In this document: in pieces, positions 24,629-32,487 of the stretch
Position numbering within the stretch: position 1 is the stretch's first letter
Layout: every line of letters starts with the position of its first letter
Source: RGIG2206 sp045648425
Lineage (GTDB): Bacteria; Bacillota; Clostridia; Oscillospirales; Acutalibacteraceae
DNA length: 32,680 nucleotides
Reading direction: 5' to 3'
Assembly: GCA_045648425.1 (NCBI GenBank)
Contig: JAZRNV010000005.1
Span: 1 to 32,680 of the forward strand
Notes under the pieces: generated by a model
The model's input: only the letters and a program-made list of their open reading frames with translations
Databases searched by the model: none
What the model was told of the DNA's origin: nothing
Program-made: the position numbers and the translations under genes

Positions 24629-24994
24629 ATGATGATTTTTGAATATATAAAGGCCTTTGCTGTGGGGGGCGCTATCTGCCTCGTGGGTCAGGTGCTTATT
24701 GACCGCACAAAGCTGACCCCTGCTCGAATATTGGTGGGATATGTGGTAGCAGGCGTTGTGCTTGGGGGCTTGGGTCTTTATGAGCCCTTGGTCGAATGGG
24801 CAGGGTGCGGTGCTACGGTGCCTCTGACGGGCTTTGGTCATCTTTTGGCCAAGGGCGTGCGAGAGGGCGTGGCTGAACAGGGGCTTGCAGGTGCGCTGAG
24901 CGGCGGTCTGTCGGCAACGGCAATGGGAATAGCGGCCGCCCTTGCCTTTGGATTGTTGGCGGCATTAATATCAAAGCCCAAGATGAAAAAATAA
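24629..24994 (+). CDS. spoVAE: Stage V sporulation protein AE
   Basis: This 121-residue protein has about four hydrophobic segments and matches SpoVAE/SpoVAEb: AVGGAICLVGQVLIDRTKLTPARILV, GLYEPLVEWAGCGATVPLTGFG and HLLAKGVREGVAEQG are characteristic. SpoVA proteins form the channel that moves dipicolinic acid into the forespore. AGGAGA precedes the first of two adjacent ATG codons by about 7 bases. Its usual partners spoVAC and spoVAD are not beside it; the gene is flanked by a nucleotidyltransferase and xpt. That makes it either a lone second copy or a relocated member of the set. Confidence 0.88.
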   Translation: MMIFEYIKAFAVGGAICLVGQVLIDRTKLTPARILVGYVVAGVVLGGLGLYEPLVEWAGCGATVPLTGFGHLLAKGVREGVAEQGLAGALSGGLSATAMGIAAALAFGLLAALISKPKMKK

Positions 24995-25025
24995 AAGGGA
25001 TGGTTGTTCCATCCCTTTATTTTTA
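24993..25025. terminator. Intrinsic terminator between spoVAE and xpt
   Basis: AAAGGGATGG and CCATCCCTTT form a 10-bp stem with a 5-base loop followed by ATTTTTATT. It lies between convergent genes and has an A-rich opposite side, so it can serve both strands. Confidence 0.88.
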
Positions 25026-25598
25026 TTAGTCTATAAATTCCAGCAAATTGTCGGTCATTGACTTAATGCGGGCAAGAGATTCAACTCTGACACCCATTGA
25101 GTCAATAAGGGCGCGCCCCTCTTGGAAGGATTTTTCAATCAAAATGCCGCAACCCATAACCTGGGCACCTGCATCTCTGACCAAGGTTATAAGCCCCTTC
25201 AGCGCGTTGCCCTTTGCCAAAAAGTCGTCTATAATCAGCACCTTGTCGCCGGGGCCGATATACTCTTTTGACATTATAATGGTGTTGACCGTTTTGTGGG
25301 TGAAGGAGGCAACATCAACCGAATAAACATCACCCGATATATTGATGGATTTGTTCTTTTTTGCAAAAACCACGGGAGCATTAAAATATTGTGCAACAAT
25401 GCAGGCAATGCCGATTCCCGATGCTTCAATGGTGACTATTTTATTAATGTCAACCCCTTCGAAGAGACGCTTGAATTCTTTGCCTACCTCGTTCATAAAT
25501 GCAACGTCTATGCGGTGGTTGACAAAGCCGTCAACCTTTAAAACACCGCCATCCTTAACAATGCCCTCTTTTAAAATCTTGTCTTGCAACGCCTTCAT
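25026..25598 (-). CDS. xpt: Xanthine phosphoribosyltransferase
   Basis: This 190-residue protein matches Xpt throughout: KILKEGIVKDGGVLKVDGFVNHRID at the N-terminus, ASGIGIACIVA, and the PRPP-binding loop VLIIDDFLAKGNA. It converts xanthine and PRPP to XMP in purine salvage. The ATG overlaps the stop of the AraC-type regulator gene (TGATG) and has AAGGAG 8 bases upstream. Firmicute xpt genes usually sit behind a purine riboswitch; here there is no leader, so expression should depend on the regulator gene's promoter. Confidence 0.94.
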   Translation of the reverse strand: MKALQDKILKEGIVKDGGVLKVDGFVNHRIDVAFMNEVGKEFKRLFEGVDINKIVTIEASGIGIACIVAQYFNAPVVFAKKNKSINISGDVYSVDVASFTHKTVNTIIMSKEYIGPGDKVLIIDDFLAKGNALKGLITLVRDAGAQVMGCGILIEKSFQEGRALIDSMGVRVESLARIKSMTDNLLEFID

Positions 25599-26392
25599 CA
25601 GTTGTTCTCCTTTGCTTTTTGCAGTTTCTTTTGTCTGAATTCGCTGGGTGTAATTCCTTTATATTCAATAAAGACACGATTAAAGGTGCGCTGTGTGGAA
25701 AAGCCCACAGCAAAGGCAACCTCGTTAACCGTCATCTCATTATGGGCCAGCAGACGCTCGGCCATTTTTATGCGCATGGTGTTTACATACTTTCTTAAGC
25801 TGATGCCCAGCACATCGTTAAATAAATGGGATACGTGGTATTTGTTCATATAAAGGTCGCGGCTGATGGTTTGTAAATTTATGTCTTTGGTGAAGTTTTC
25901 ACCGCAATATTCCAAAAGTCGCTTAAGGTTGTTGCTTTCGGATTGGGGACGCTCCACCAGCTCAAGCAGAGGGATAAGCTCGCTGAGCAGCAGCGTTACA
26001 TAGGCAAACAGCTTTTGCTCGTAAAACTCGCTGCCTTGAATGGCTTTTATATCGGCCAGCAGCCCCTTGATTTTATCACCGCAGTTTTTTATAACGGGGC
26101 AGGTAGGCCGAAAATTGAGCAGTATCTTTGTAAAACCGGCAAAATCATCGGGGGAAAAGACCAACAAAATGTGCTTGGCCCGCTCTTTATTCATTTTATA
26201 ATGGTGGATGGTGTGAGGAAAGGATATAAACAGGTCGCCTTCATCAACGGCATATTCAACCCCGTCGCAGACGGCAGAAGCACCCGATTGCTCAGCATAT
26301 ACAATTTCAAACTCGTGGTGAACGTGGGCCCAGTCAACCAAACGCGTGCCGTCGAAATAGGTGTATTTTACATTTCGCTTTTCGTATATCAC
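25598..26392 (-). CDS. AraC-family regulator with cupin sensor domain
   Basis: This 264-residue protein has an N-terminal cupin-like domain (VHHEFEIVYAE, DGVEYAVDEGDLFISFPHTIHHY) and a C-terminal double helix-turn-helix (about 165-262) with AERLLAHNEMTVNEVAFAVGFSTQRTFNRVF and GITPSEFRQ. The domain pair is typical of sugar-responsive AraC/XylS regulators. The start is GTG at 26392 with AGGGTGG 6 bases upstream. It is divergent from the isomerase/oxidoreductase operon, which it probably controls, and overlaps xpt by one base. Confidence 0.9.
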   Translation of the reverse strand: MIYEKRNVKYTYFDGTRLVDWAHVHHEFEIVYAEQSGASAVCDGVEYAVDEGDLFISFPHTIHHYKMNKERAKHILLVFSPDDFAGFTKILLNFRPTCPVIKNCGDKIKGLLADIKAIQGSEFYEQKLFAYVTLLLSELIPLLELVERPQSESNNLKRLLEYCGENFTKDINLQTISRDLYMNKYHVSHLFNDVLGISLRKYVNTMRIKMAERLLAHNEMTVNEVAFAVGFSTQRTFNRVFIEYKGITPSEFRQKKLQKAKENN

Positions 26393-26464
26393 GGCAAACC
26401 ACCCTAAAACACTTGAAACTCAAAAAATGTCTAATTGTTAGCACCTTTTGTCTTAAAAAACATC

Positions 26465-26493
26465 TTGTAAAAAATGTTGTTTTATTGTATTAT
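26465..26493 (+). promoter_or_regulatory. Sigma-A promoter for the isomerase-oxidoreductase operon
   Basis: TTGTAA (26465-26470) and TATTAT (26488-26493) are separated by 17 bases, 37 bases before the start codon. Upstream, AAAAAATGT occurs twice (within 26424-26430 and 26469-26477), which could mark binding sites for the divergent AraC-type regulator. Confidence 0.65.
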
Positions 26494-26530
26494 ACACATA
26501 ACAGACAAACATTTCAAGGAGGAATTGAAA

Positions 26531-27343
26531 ATGTCTTTACCAATCGCAATTCAAGTCTACTCGGTTCGCGGCGATGCCAATGCCGATGCACGTGGCACCC
26601 TGCAAAAAATCAAGGATATGGGCTACGAGGGCGTTGAGTTTGCCGGCTTCTGCAATCAGACCCCTGCTGACCTTAAGAAGATTTGCGAAGAAATCGGCCT
26701 TGTTGCCATCTCCGGCCACATCAGTATTGAAGCGATTCTTGATGTAGAAAAGACCGTTGCCGATTACAGCGAGCTCGGCGTTAAGTATCTGGCACTTGCC
26801 TGGCTGGCTGAAAATCGCCGCCCCGGTGCTGAGCTTTGGAGTGAAACTCGCGAGGCACTTATAACCTTTGCGAAGGCCGCTAAAGAGGCAGGCATTACCT
26901 TCCTTTACCATAATCACGATTTTGAGTTTGAAAAGATTGACGGAAAATATAAGCTTGATATTATGTATGAAGAAATTCCTGCCGAGTTTCTTCAAACCGA
27001 GCTTGACACCTGCTGGGTAAACGTAGGCGGTGAAAACCCTGCCGATTACATTCGCAAATACAGCGGTCGTGCTCCTCTTGTTCATCTTAAGGATTTTGTG
27101 GGCAGCAAGAGCGAAAATATGTATGAGCTTATAGGTGACGACGAGGCAAAGGCAGAGGTACAAAACACCTTCGGCCTGCGCTATGTTGGTCAAGGCAAAC
27201 AAGATTTTCCCGCAATAATCAAGGCAGCTGAAGAAAGCGGTACCCTGTGGCTTATCGTTGAGCAGGATTCTCCCTCTCCCGATATGACTCCTATGGAGTG
27301 CGCACAAAAGAGCCGCGAGTATCTTAAGTCTATCGGTTATTAA
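26531..27343 (+). CDS. Sugar phosphate isomerase/epimerase (xylose isomerase-like TIM barrel)
   Basis: About 270 residues of the IolE/AP-endonuclease-2-like TIM barrel. AIQVYSVRGDA opens the barrel. Metal-site regions are YHNHDFEF, the Glu/Asp in TELDTCWVNVGG, VHLKDF and LWLIVEQD. Members isomerise or epimerise sugars, keto-inositols or their derivatives. AAGGAGGA precedes the ATG at 26531. Pairing with a Gfo/Idh/MocA dehydrogenase is a common arrangement in which the dehydrogenase makes a keto-sugar that the isomerase handles. The substrate is unknown. Confidence 0.88.
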   Translation: MSLPIAIQVYSVRGDANADARGTLQKIKDMGYEGVEFAGFCNQTPADLKKICEEIGLVAISGHISIEAILDVEKTVADYSELGVKYLALAWLAENRRPGAELWSETREALITFAKAAKEAGITFLYHNHDFEFEKIDGKYKLDIMYEEIPAEFLQTELDTCWVNVGGENPADYIRKYSGRAPLVHLKDFVGSKSENMYELIGDDEAKAEVQNTFGLRYVGQGKQDFPAIIKAAEESGTLWLIVEQDSPSPDMTPMECAQKSREYLKSIGY

Positions 27344-27367
27344 TACCTTTTAAAGGAGGATTATATT

Positions 27368-28528
27368 ATGGCAGACAATATTTTGGATCGTTTTGACGCT
27401 ATCATCGAGGATGATAAAAAGGCGTCAGACGGCAAAAAGGTTCGCATCGGTCTTATCGGTACAGGTTGGATTTGCGAGGCTCACATCAAAGGCTATCAGA
27501 AGTTTGACGATGTAGAAATTGTTGCTTGTGCAGACCTTGTTCCCGGTAAGGCAGAGGCATTCTGCAAGAAGTTCGGCATTGAGGGCGCCAAGTGCTACCT
27601 CAGCCACAAAGAGATGCTTGACGACGAGTCATTGCAGCTTGACGGTGTTTCTATCTGCACCTACAACTGCACCCATGCAGAGTGCGCTATCTATGCTCTT
27701 AACAAGGGCGTTAACGTAATGCTTGAAAAGCCCATGTGTGTTACTCTTGAAGAGGGTATCGAAATCATGAAGGCCGAAAAGGCAAGCGGAAAGATTATTA
27801 CCATCGGCTTCCAGCCCCGTCTTGACCCCAATATGCAGATGATTAAGAAGATTGTTGAGTCGGGCGTTTTGGGCAAGGTTTACTACATTCAGACCGGTGG
27901 CGGCCGCCGTCGCGGCATCCCCACTCCTTACGGCACCACCTTTATTGAGAAGGAAACCGGCGGTATTGGTGCTCTCGGTGACATCGGTTGCTATTCTCTT
28001 GATATGGTGCTTAATGCCATCGGCTACCCCAAGCCCCTTACCGTTACCGGCTACAAGTCAGATTTCTTCGGCAAGCGCCCCGATTATTATCCCGGCCATC
28101 CCGAATATGCTGAAAAGTTCGGCGTTGATGATTTTGCCGCCGCCTTTATCCGTCTTGAGAACGATATTATAATTGACTTCCGTATTGCCTGGGCAATGAA
28201 CATCAACACTCCCGGTGATACCATCATTCTGGGTACCGAGGGCGGCTTGCGCATTCCCTCAACCGATTGCTGGAACGGCTCTGTCGGTGGTCCCATGACC
28301 CTTTACCGTGAGCTTTGCGGTGTTCAGACCGATACCGAAATTCCGATTATCGGCTTCAATGGCGACCGCTTTGAGCTTAAGCTTCGTTCTTTCGTTGATG
28401 CTATTAAAGAGGGCGGCGCTGCTCCTGTTCCCACTTCACAGATTATTATCAATCAGGCCATTCTTGACGGTATCTGCAAATCTGCAGAGTGCGGTCACGA
28501 GCTTGAAATCACTATTCCCGAAGTTTAA
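27368..28528 (+). CDS. Gfo/Idh/MocA-family oxidoreductase
   Basis: This 386-residue protein has a Rossmann N-terminus (RIGLIGTGWICEAHIKGY), the catalytic-region motif NVMLEKPMCVT, and the alpha/beta C-terminal domain with GGIGALGDIGCYSLDMVLNAIG. It should be an NAD(P)-dependent sugar or inositol dehydrogenase. It starts 24 bases after the isomerase with AAAGGAGG upstream. Both genes have strong ribosome sites and a similar codon pattern rich in C-ending codons, suggesting high expression. Confidence 0.92.
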   Translation: MADNILDRFDAIIEDDKKASDGKKVRIGLIGTGWICEAHIKGYQKFDDVEIVACADLVPGKAEAFCKKFGIEGAKCYLSHKEMLDDESLQLDGVSICTYNCTHAECAIYALNKGVNVMLEKPMCVTLEEGIEIMKAEKASGKIITIGFQPRLDPNMQMIKKIVESGVLGKVYYIQTGGGRRRGIPTPYGTTFIEKETGGIGALGDIGCYSLDMVLNAIGYPKPLTVTGYKSDFFGKRPDYYPGHPEYAEKFGVDDFAAAFIRLENDIIIDFRIAWAMNINTPGDTIILGTEGGLRIPSTDCWNGSVGGPMTLYRELCGVQTDTEIPIIGFNGDRFELKLRSFVDAIKEGGAAPVPTSQIIINQAILDGICKSAECGHELEITIPEV

Positions 28529-28535
28529 TGTCAGT

Positions 28536-28566
28536 AAAAGGGCTTGGATTTTTCCAAGTCCTTTTT
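28536..28566 (+). terminator. Intrinsic terminator of the isomerase-oxidoreductase operon
   Basis: AAAAGGGCTTGGA and TCCAAGTCCTTTT form a stem with one G-T pair and a TTTT loop, followed by a T-run. Confidence 0.85.
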
Positions 28567-28577
28567 ATTAATGTAAA

Positions 28578-28612
28578 AAAGCGAGATTAGAGGTGGCTCT
28601 AATCTCGCTTTA
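28578..28612 (-). terminator. Intrinsic terminator of the typA operon
   Basis: AAAGCGAGATTAGAG and CTCTAATCTCGCTTT form a perfect 15-bp stem with a 4-base loop. On the - strand it is followed by TTTTTT, just after the stop codon at 28614. Confidence 0.9.
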
Positions 28613-28613
28613 A

Positions 28614-29231
28614 TTATTTAATCTTAATTTCGGCACCTTTAAGAAGATCACGTCTGTAATTGCTCCGTCCCAGATAATAGAAGGGAATGTAGAGCAACAG
28701 ATAAACCAGGAAGGAAAGCGTTGTGCCCAAGAATATGCCGAAGGGGGTTGTGCCGTCATACTGATGTAAAAAGGACTCGCTTATAACCTCACTCACGCGG
28801 TCGGAGTGGGTGTAGCACATATTGTAAACGTATACAAAAATAAAATTAACTCGCAGCACAATAAGATAGGGGATTATCAGCATCATGCCCGAAGCGGAGG
28901 CAAATCGCTTAAGACAGGTCCAGATAGAAAAGTTGTCATCATAAGCGTCAACGTATCCGCTGTTTTCTACATGGGTGAAGCCAAACAAGAGCAAAAAGGA
29001 CAAAATGCTCAGACCCATAGAAATATATTCGGATATTTCTTCGCGGTATCTTGTGTAGTCAAGTCCTGCGCTTAAAAGAAATCTTGCAATGTGAAAAACC
29101 GCGGTGGAAACAATGCCGTAAAGGAGCATGGCGGCGTACGCGCGTATTACCTCTTTTCTGAACTTGCGGCGCTTGGTTTTAACAAACAGCTCCTCGTCAA
29201 AAACCTCTCGCTTTTCATCTTCAATATACAT
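28614..29231 (-). CDS. Four-helix membrane protein, unknown function
   Basis: This 205-residue protein has a charged N-terminus (KTKRRKFRKE) and four predicted membrane helices near 31-53, 69-85, 112-136 and 163-187, ending in a basic tail. I recognise no family. AGAGGTG lies 4 bases before the ATG. It begins 10 bases after the exonuclease gene and ends at a strong terminator, so it is the last gene of the typA transcript. Confidence 0.75.
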   Translation of the reverse strand: MYIEDEKREVFDEELFVKTKRRKFRKEVIRAYAAMLLYGIVSTAVFHIARFLLSAGLDYTRYREEISEYISMGLSILSFLLLFGFTHVENSGYVDAYDDNFSIWTCLKRFASASGMMLIIPYLIVLRVNFIFVYVYNMCYTHSDRVSEVISESFLHQYDGTTPFGIFLGTTLSFLVYLLLYIPFYYLGRSNYRRDLLKGAEIKIK

Positions 29232-29241
29232 AAGACACCTC

Positions 29242-30132
29242 TTATTGTGTGGATTTTATTTTTTCTTGCTGAGGAGTTGGCTCCTCGGTCGGTTGGGCTT
29301 TGGGCGGAATTATAGACCGTGATATAACCACGCCGTCATAGGTTTTTTTGAATCTCAATCTGCCCGAAAGCAGCTTGCCGCATTTCTTGCATTCAAAGTC
29401 GGCAACAAAGTAGCGGTTTTTATACTTCCACTTGGTTTTGCGACGCATAAAATCGTCACAGTCGGGGCATTGACAGCGCAGTTGAGCTTTGTCAATATCG
29501 GGGTTGTTGATATCACTTATAATGTAGGGCTTAAAAAAGAGCCGCTTGTAATATTCTTCGTTGGTGGCGTCTGTAATGTAGCCCTTCAGCCCTTGATCAC
29601 CCCACGTGCGACGAAGCAGCTCAGCACTGCATAAGCTGTCTCCCAAAGCGCGATGAGCGGCAAATTCTTCAAAATCTACCTGCATCATTTCGGCGGCGGT
29701 GCCCAGAGAAATCTGGTTGCCTGTTACGCCCAGCTTGTTTTGCACAAATTTTTGAATATCGGCATAGCCGTAGAGAAAGGGAATTCTCTCTTGCCCCATC
29801 AAGGTTTTAAGGTTATCCACCAGCACGTGAATATCGGTGTTGCTCCAGGTAAGGGTGACGGTGTCATCTCCTGCCCAGGCGGTATAATCCTTAATGGCTT
29901 TTTCGATGGATATGCCGCTGCGCATATCCTCGTTGGTAATGTTGGTGAGCCCCTTCACCCGAGAACGAAGGCGTTTAGTCAGCTTTGAGCGCACAAAGCA
30001 TTGGAAGCGGCTGACTTCCTTTAACTGCTCATCCAGCTTAACGGCACCAAACTCAATTATTTCGTTCAAAAAGCGCTGCAGCCAAGGACAGTAGGCGCTG
30101 TTCCATTCAAGGTCAAGAATGATGTAATGCAA
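29242..30132 (-). CDS. DEDDh-type 3'-5' exonuclease with C-terminal zinc ribbon
   Basis: About 296 residues. The exonuclease fold shows YIILDLEWN (Asp7 and Glu9), SNTDIHVL and AHRALGDS, giving the Asp-Glu-Asp-His-Asp set of RNase T / DNA polymerase epsilon-type nucleases. The C-terminal part has CQCPDCDDF and DFECKKCGK, a four-cysteine zinc ribbon likely to bind nucleic acid. The frame opens at GTG 30141, but AAGGAG directly abuts that codon, leaving no spacing. TTG at 30132, about 6 bases from AAGGAGGT, is the better start. It follows typA in the same direction. Confidence 0.8.
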   Translation of the reverse strand: MHYIILDLEWNSAYCPWLQRFLNEIIEFGAVKLDEQLKEVSRFQCFVRSKLTKRLRSRVKGLTNITNEDMRSGISIEKAIKDYTAWAGDDTVTLTWSNTDIHVLVDNLKTLMGQERIPFLYGYADIQKFVQNKLGVTGNQISLGTAAEMMQVDFEEFAAHRALGDSLCSAELLRRTWGDQGLKGYITDATNEEYYKRLFFKPYIISDINNPDIDKAQLRCQCPDCDDFMRRKTKWKYKNRYFVADFECKKCGKLLSGRLRFKKTYDGVVISRSIIPPKAQPTEEPTPQQEKIKSTQ

Positions 30133-30169
30133 ATCGGCCACCTCCTTACTTTTTATATATAATGCAATG

Positions 30170-31993
30170 TTACTGCTTGTTGTGGCTTGCTTGCTTCATT
30201 CGAAGCTCTTTTGAAAGAATCATCTTGCGCAAACGGATGGAAAGGGGAGTTACCTCCACCAGTTCATCGTCTTTTATAAATTCCAAGGATTGCTCCAGGG
30301 ACAGAGTGCTGGGGGGAGTGAGCTTAAGGGCATCATCACTGCCTGAGGCACGGGTATTGGTGATGTGCTTTTTCTTGCAAACGTTGCAGGTGATATCTTC
30401 GCCCTTGGGGTTTTCACCTACAATCATACCCTCATAAACTTCAACGCCTGCGCCTATAAAGAGGCGGCCGCGCTCTTGAGTGTTAAAAAGTCCGTAGGTG
30501 GTGGTTTCACCCGTCTCGTGGGCTACTATGGAGCCGGCGGAGCGCTCGGGGATGTCACCTTTATATTCTTCATAGCCGTCAAAAACGTGGTTCATAATGC
30601 CGTTGCCGTTGGTGTCGGTCATAAACTGTGAGCGATATCCCATCAGCGAACGGGCAGGAATTCTGAACTCAATGTGGGTGGAGCCGCCGTCGCGGGTGCC
30701 CATATTGAGCATCTCGGCTTTGCGTGAGCCCAGCTTTTCAATAACGGGGCCGACATAATCCTCGGGCACCTCGACCATCAAAAGCTCCATGGGCTCAAGC
30801 AGACGTCCTTGCTCGTCGTGGGTGTAGATGACTTTGGGACGGGAAACCTGAAACTCATAGCCCTGACGGCGCATGGTCTCTATTAATATAGAAAGATGAA
30901 GCTCACCGCGTCCGGAAACCTTAAAGGTATCGGCAGAGTCGGTCTCTTCTACTCGCATACTGATGTTGGTCTCGACTTCTTTGAAAAGACGCTCGCGCAG
31001 GTTGCGTGAGGTAACAAATTTGCCCTCGCGCCCTGCAAAGGGAGAGTTGTTGACCATAAAATTCATAGAAACGGTGGGCTCGTCTATTTTTACAAAAGGC
31101 AGGGGCTCAACGCAATCGGGGGCGCACACCGTTTCGCCGATGTTTATATCGGAAAGACCTGCAACGGCCACAAGGTCACCCACGCTTGCGCTGTCGCACT
31201 CGGCTCTTTTGAGTCCCTCAAACTGATAGAGGCGGGTGATTTTGACCCTCTCTTGACGACCGTCGCGATGGCAGAGAATAGCACTGTCGCCTGTCTTGAC
31301 GCTGCCTCGCTCCACTCTGCCAACACCGATGCGACCGATGTACTCATCGTAATCGATGTTTGAAAAGAGCAGCTGCAGGGGAGCTTCTGCATCCCCTTCG
31401 GGAGCAGGAGCGTGCTCAAGTATGGCATCAAGCAACGGGCGCATATCTCCTTCTCGCACGTTGGGGTCGAGAGAAGCGTAACCCTCTCGCGCAGAGGCAT
31501 AAACGACCGGAAACTCAATCTGGTCGTCATCGGCTCCCAAATCGATAAATAGGTCGAGCACCTCGTCAATAACCTCGGCGGGGCGAGCCATGGGTCGGTC
31601 AATCTTGTTTACTACAACAATGGGCTTTTTACCCAATGCCAGTGCCTTCTTAAGAACGAATCGGGTTTGTGGCATACATCCCTCAAAGGCGTCTACAAGC
31701 AGCAATACCGCATCAACCATAGTGAGTATGCGTTCAACCTCTCCGCCAAAGTCGGCGTGGCCGGGGGTGTCAACGATATTGATTTTAATATCCTTGTACA
31801 CCAAGCTGGTGTTTTTAGATAAAATAGTAATGCCGCGCTCACGTTCCAAATCGTTAGAGTCCATTACTCGGTCAGCTACCTGCTCGTTGGTGCGAAAGGT
31901 GCCTGCCTGACGCAGCAGCTTGTCAACGATGGTGGTCTTGCCGTGGTCAACGTGGGCGATAATGGCAATGTTTCTTAAACCTTCTTGCTTCAT
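30170..31993 (-). CDS. typA: Translational GTPase TypA/BipA
   Basis: This 607-residue protein is a full-length TypA: IAHVDHGKTT (P-loop), the switch region LERERGITI, DTPGHADFGGEVER and NKIDRP. EF-G-like domains follow, including SGRGELHLSILIETMRR, and the TypA-specific C-terminal domain with GLFNTQERGRLFIGAGVEVYEGMIVGE. It is a ribosome-associated GTPase involved in 50S assembly and stress adaptation. GGGAAG lies about 7 bases before the ATG. It heads a three-gene - strand operon and is divergent from the rRNA operon. Confidence 0.96.
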   Translation of the reverse strand: MKQEGLRNIAIIAHVDHGKTTIVDKLLRQAGTFRTNEQVADRVMDSNDLERERGITILSKNTSLVYKDIKINIVDTPGHADFGGEVERILTMVDAVLLLVDAFEGCMPQTRFVLKKALALGKKPIVVVNKIDRPMARPAEVIDEVLDLFIDLGADDDQIEFPVVYASAREGYASLDPNVREGDMRPLLDAILEHAPAPEGDAEAPLQLLFSNIDYDEYIGRIGVGRVERGSVKTGDSAILCHRDGRQERVKITRLYQFEGLKRAECDSASVGDLVAVAGLSDINIGETVCAPDCVEPLPFVKIDEPTVSMNFMVNNSPFAGREGKFVTSRNLRERLFKEVETNISMRVEETDSADTFKVSGRGELHLSILIETMRRQGYEFQVSRPKVIYTHDEQGRLLEPMELLMVEVPEDYVGPVIEKLGSRKAEMLNMGTRDGGSTHIEFRIPARSLMGYRSQFMTDTNGNGIMNHVFDGYEEYKGDIPERSAGSIVAHETGETTTYGLFNTQERGRLFIGAGVEVYEGMIVGENPKGEDITCNVCKKKHITNTRASGSDDALKLTPPSTLSLEQSLEFIKDDELVEVTPLSIRLRKMILSKELRMKQASHNKQ

Positions 31994-32025
31994 AAATCAT
32001 CTTCCCTTAGAAATTTAACTTTATA

Positions 32026-32054
32026 AGTATAACACACAACATTTCATATTACAA
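32026..32054 (-). promoter_or_regulatory. Sigma-A promoter for typA
   Basis: On the - strand, TTGTAA (32049-32054) and TATACT (32026-32031) are separated by 17 bases, 32 bases before the start codon at 31993. Confidence 0.7.
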
Positions 32055-32111
32055 CTGAAATTATAAAAAGTTTCTACATATATAATATATAAGGATTTCA
32101 AGGGGAAAATT

Positions 32112-32213
32112 ATGGTAAGTGAATCAAAATCAACAACATATAGTGCTTTGTTAAGTCAAAATAACTATTTATCGGTAGTTGGCAATTTGCACAAAAAAAC
32201 CTCTATTTTTTAA
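32112..32213 (+). CDS. Possible 33-residue small protein
   Basis: A short open frame starts at ATG 32112 with AGGGG at 32101-32105 (6 bases of spacing) and encodes a Ser/Asn-rich, non-membrane peptide ending KKTSIF. A TATAAT-like element lies at 32080-32086. It is in the otherwise gene-free stretch between typA and the rRNA promoter. Short A/T-rich frames with chance ribosome sites are common, so this is tentative. Confidence 0.25.
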   Translation: MVSESKSTTYSALLSQNNYLSVVGNLHKKTSIF

Positions 32214-32259
32214 CGCTTTTTGCCGAATGAAAAAAGTTTAAAAAAAATGAAAAAAAGTG

Positions 32260-32291
32260 TTGACAAACGGGAACGGGTGTGGTAGTATAAT
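32260..32291 (+). promoter_or_regulatory. rRNA operon promoter
   Basis: A perfect TTGACA (32260-32265) lies 17 bases before TAGTAT (32283-32288) and 20 before TATAAT (32286-32291). A-rich runs just upstream (32229-32256) look like an UP element. It is about 200 bases before the 16S gene. Confidence 0.8.
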
Positions 32292-32487
32292 CAGGCGCCT
32301 GCAAAAAGGGCGCGAAAAAAGGACCTTGAAAATTAAACAACGAAAAGAAACGGACCCAAAATTTTTTTGAGTAACTGACGATGATAAAACATTGTCGGAC
32401 AACATTTTTTTTGCTAACAGCAGTTAGCGTAAATTTTGAGCTATTAAGCTACTAAATACGATTTGATGCGAAAGCTTCAGATATAAT
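32292..32487 (+). other. 16S rRNA leader
   Basis: This transcribed spacer holds a small G/C hairpin (GCGCC...GGCGC near 32295-32313) and a boxA-like segment CCTTGAAAATTAAACAAC (about 32324-32341). It also holds a perfect GCTAAC-AGCA-GTTAGC hairpin at 32413-32428. Such elements serve antitermination and RNase III processing. No gene is seen here. Confidence 0.65.

Noticed and set aside
26531..27343. Isomerase as an AP endonuclease (DNA repair)
   Set aside because: It shares the TIM-barrel superfamily, but the motifs and the pairing with a Gfo/Idh/MocA dehydrogenase fit sugar metabolism.
32381..32412. TTGT/ACAA hairpin followed by eight T as a terminator in the rRNA leader
   Set aside because: The stem is only about 4 bp, and termination there would cut off the rRNA operon; more likely leader structure.
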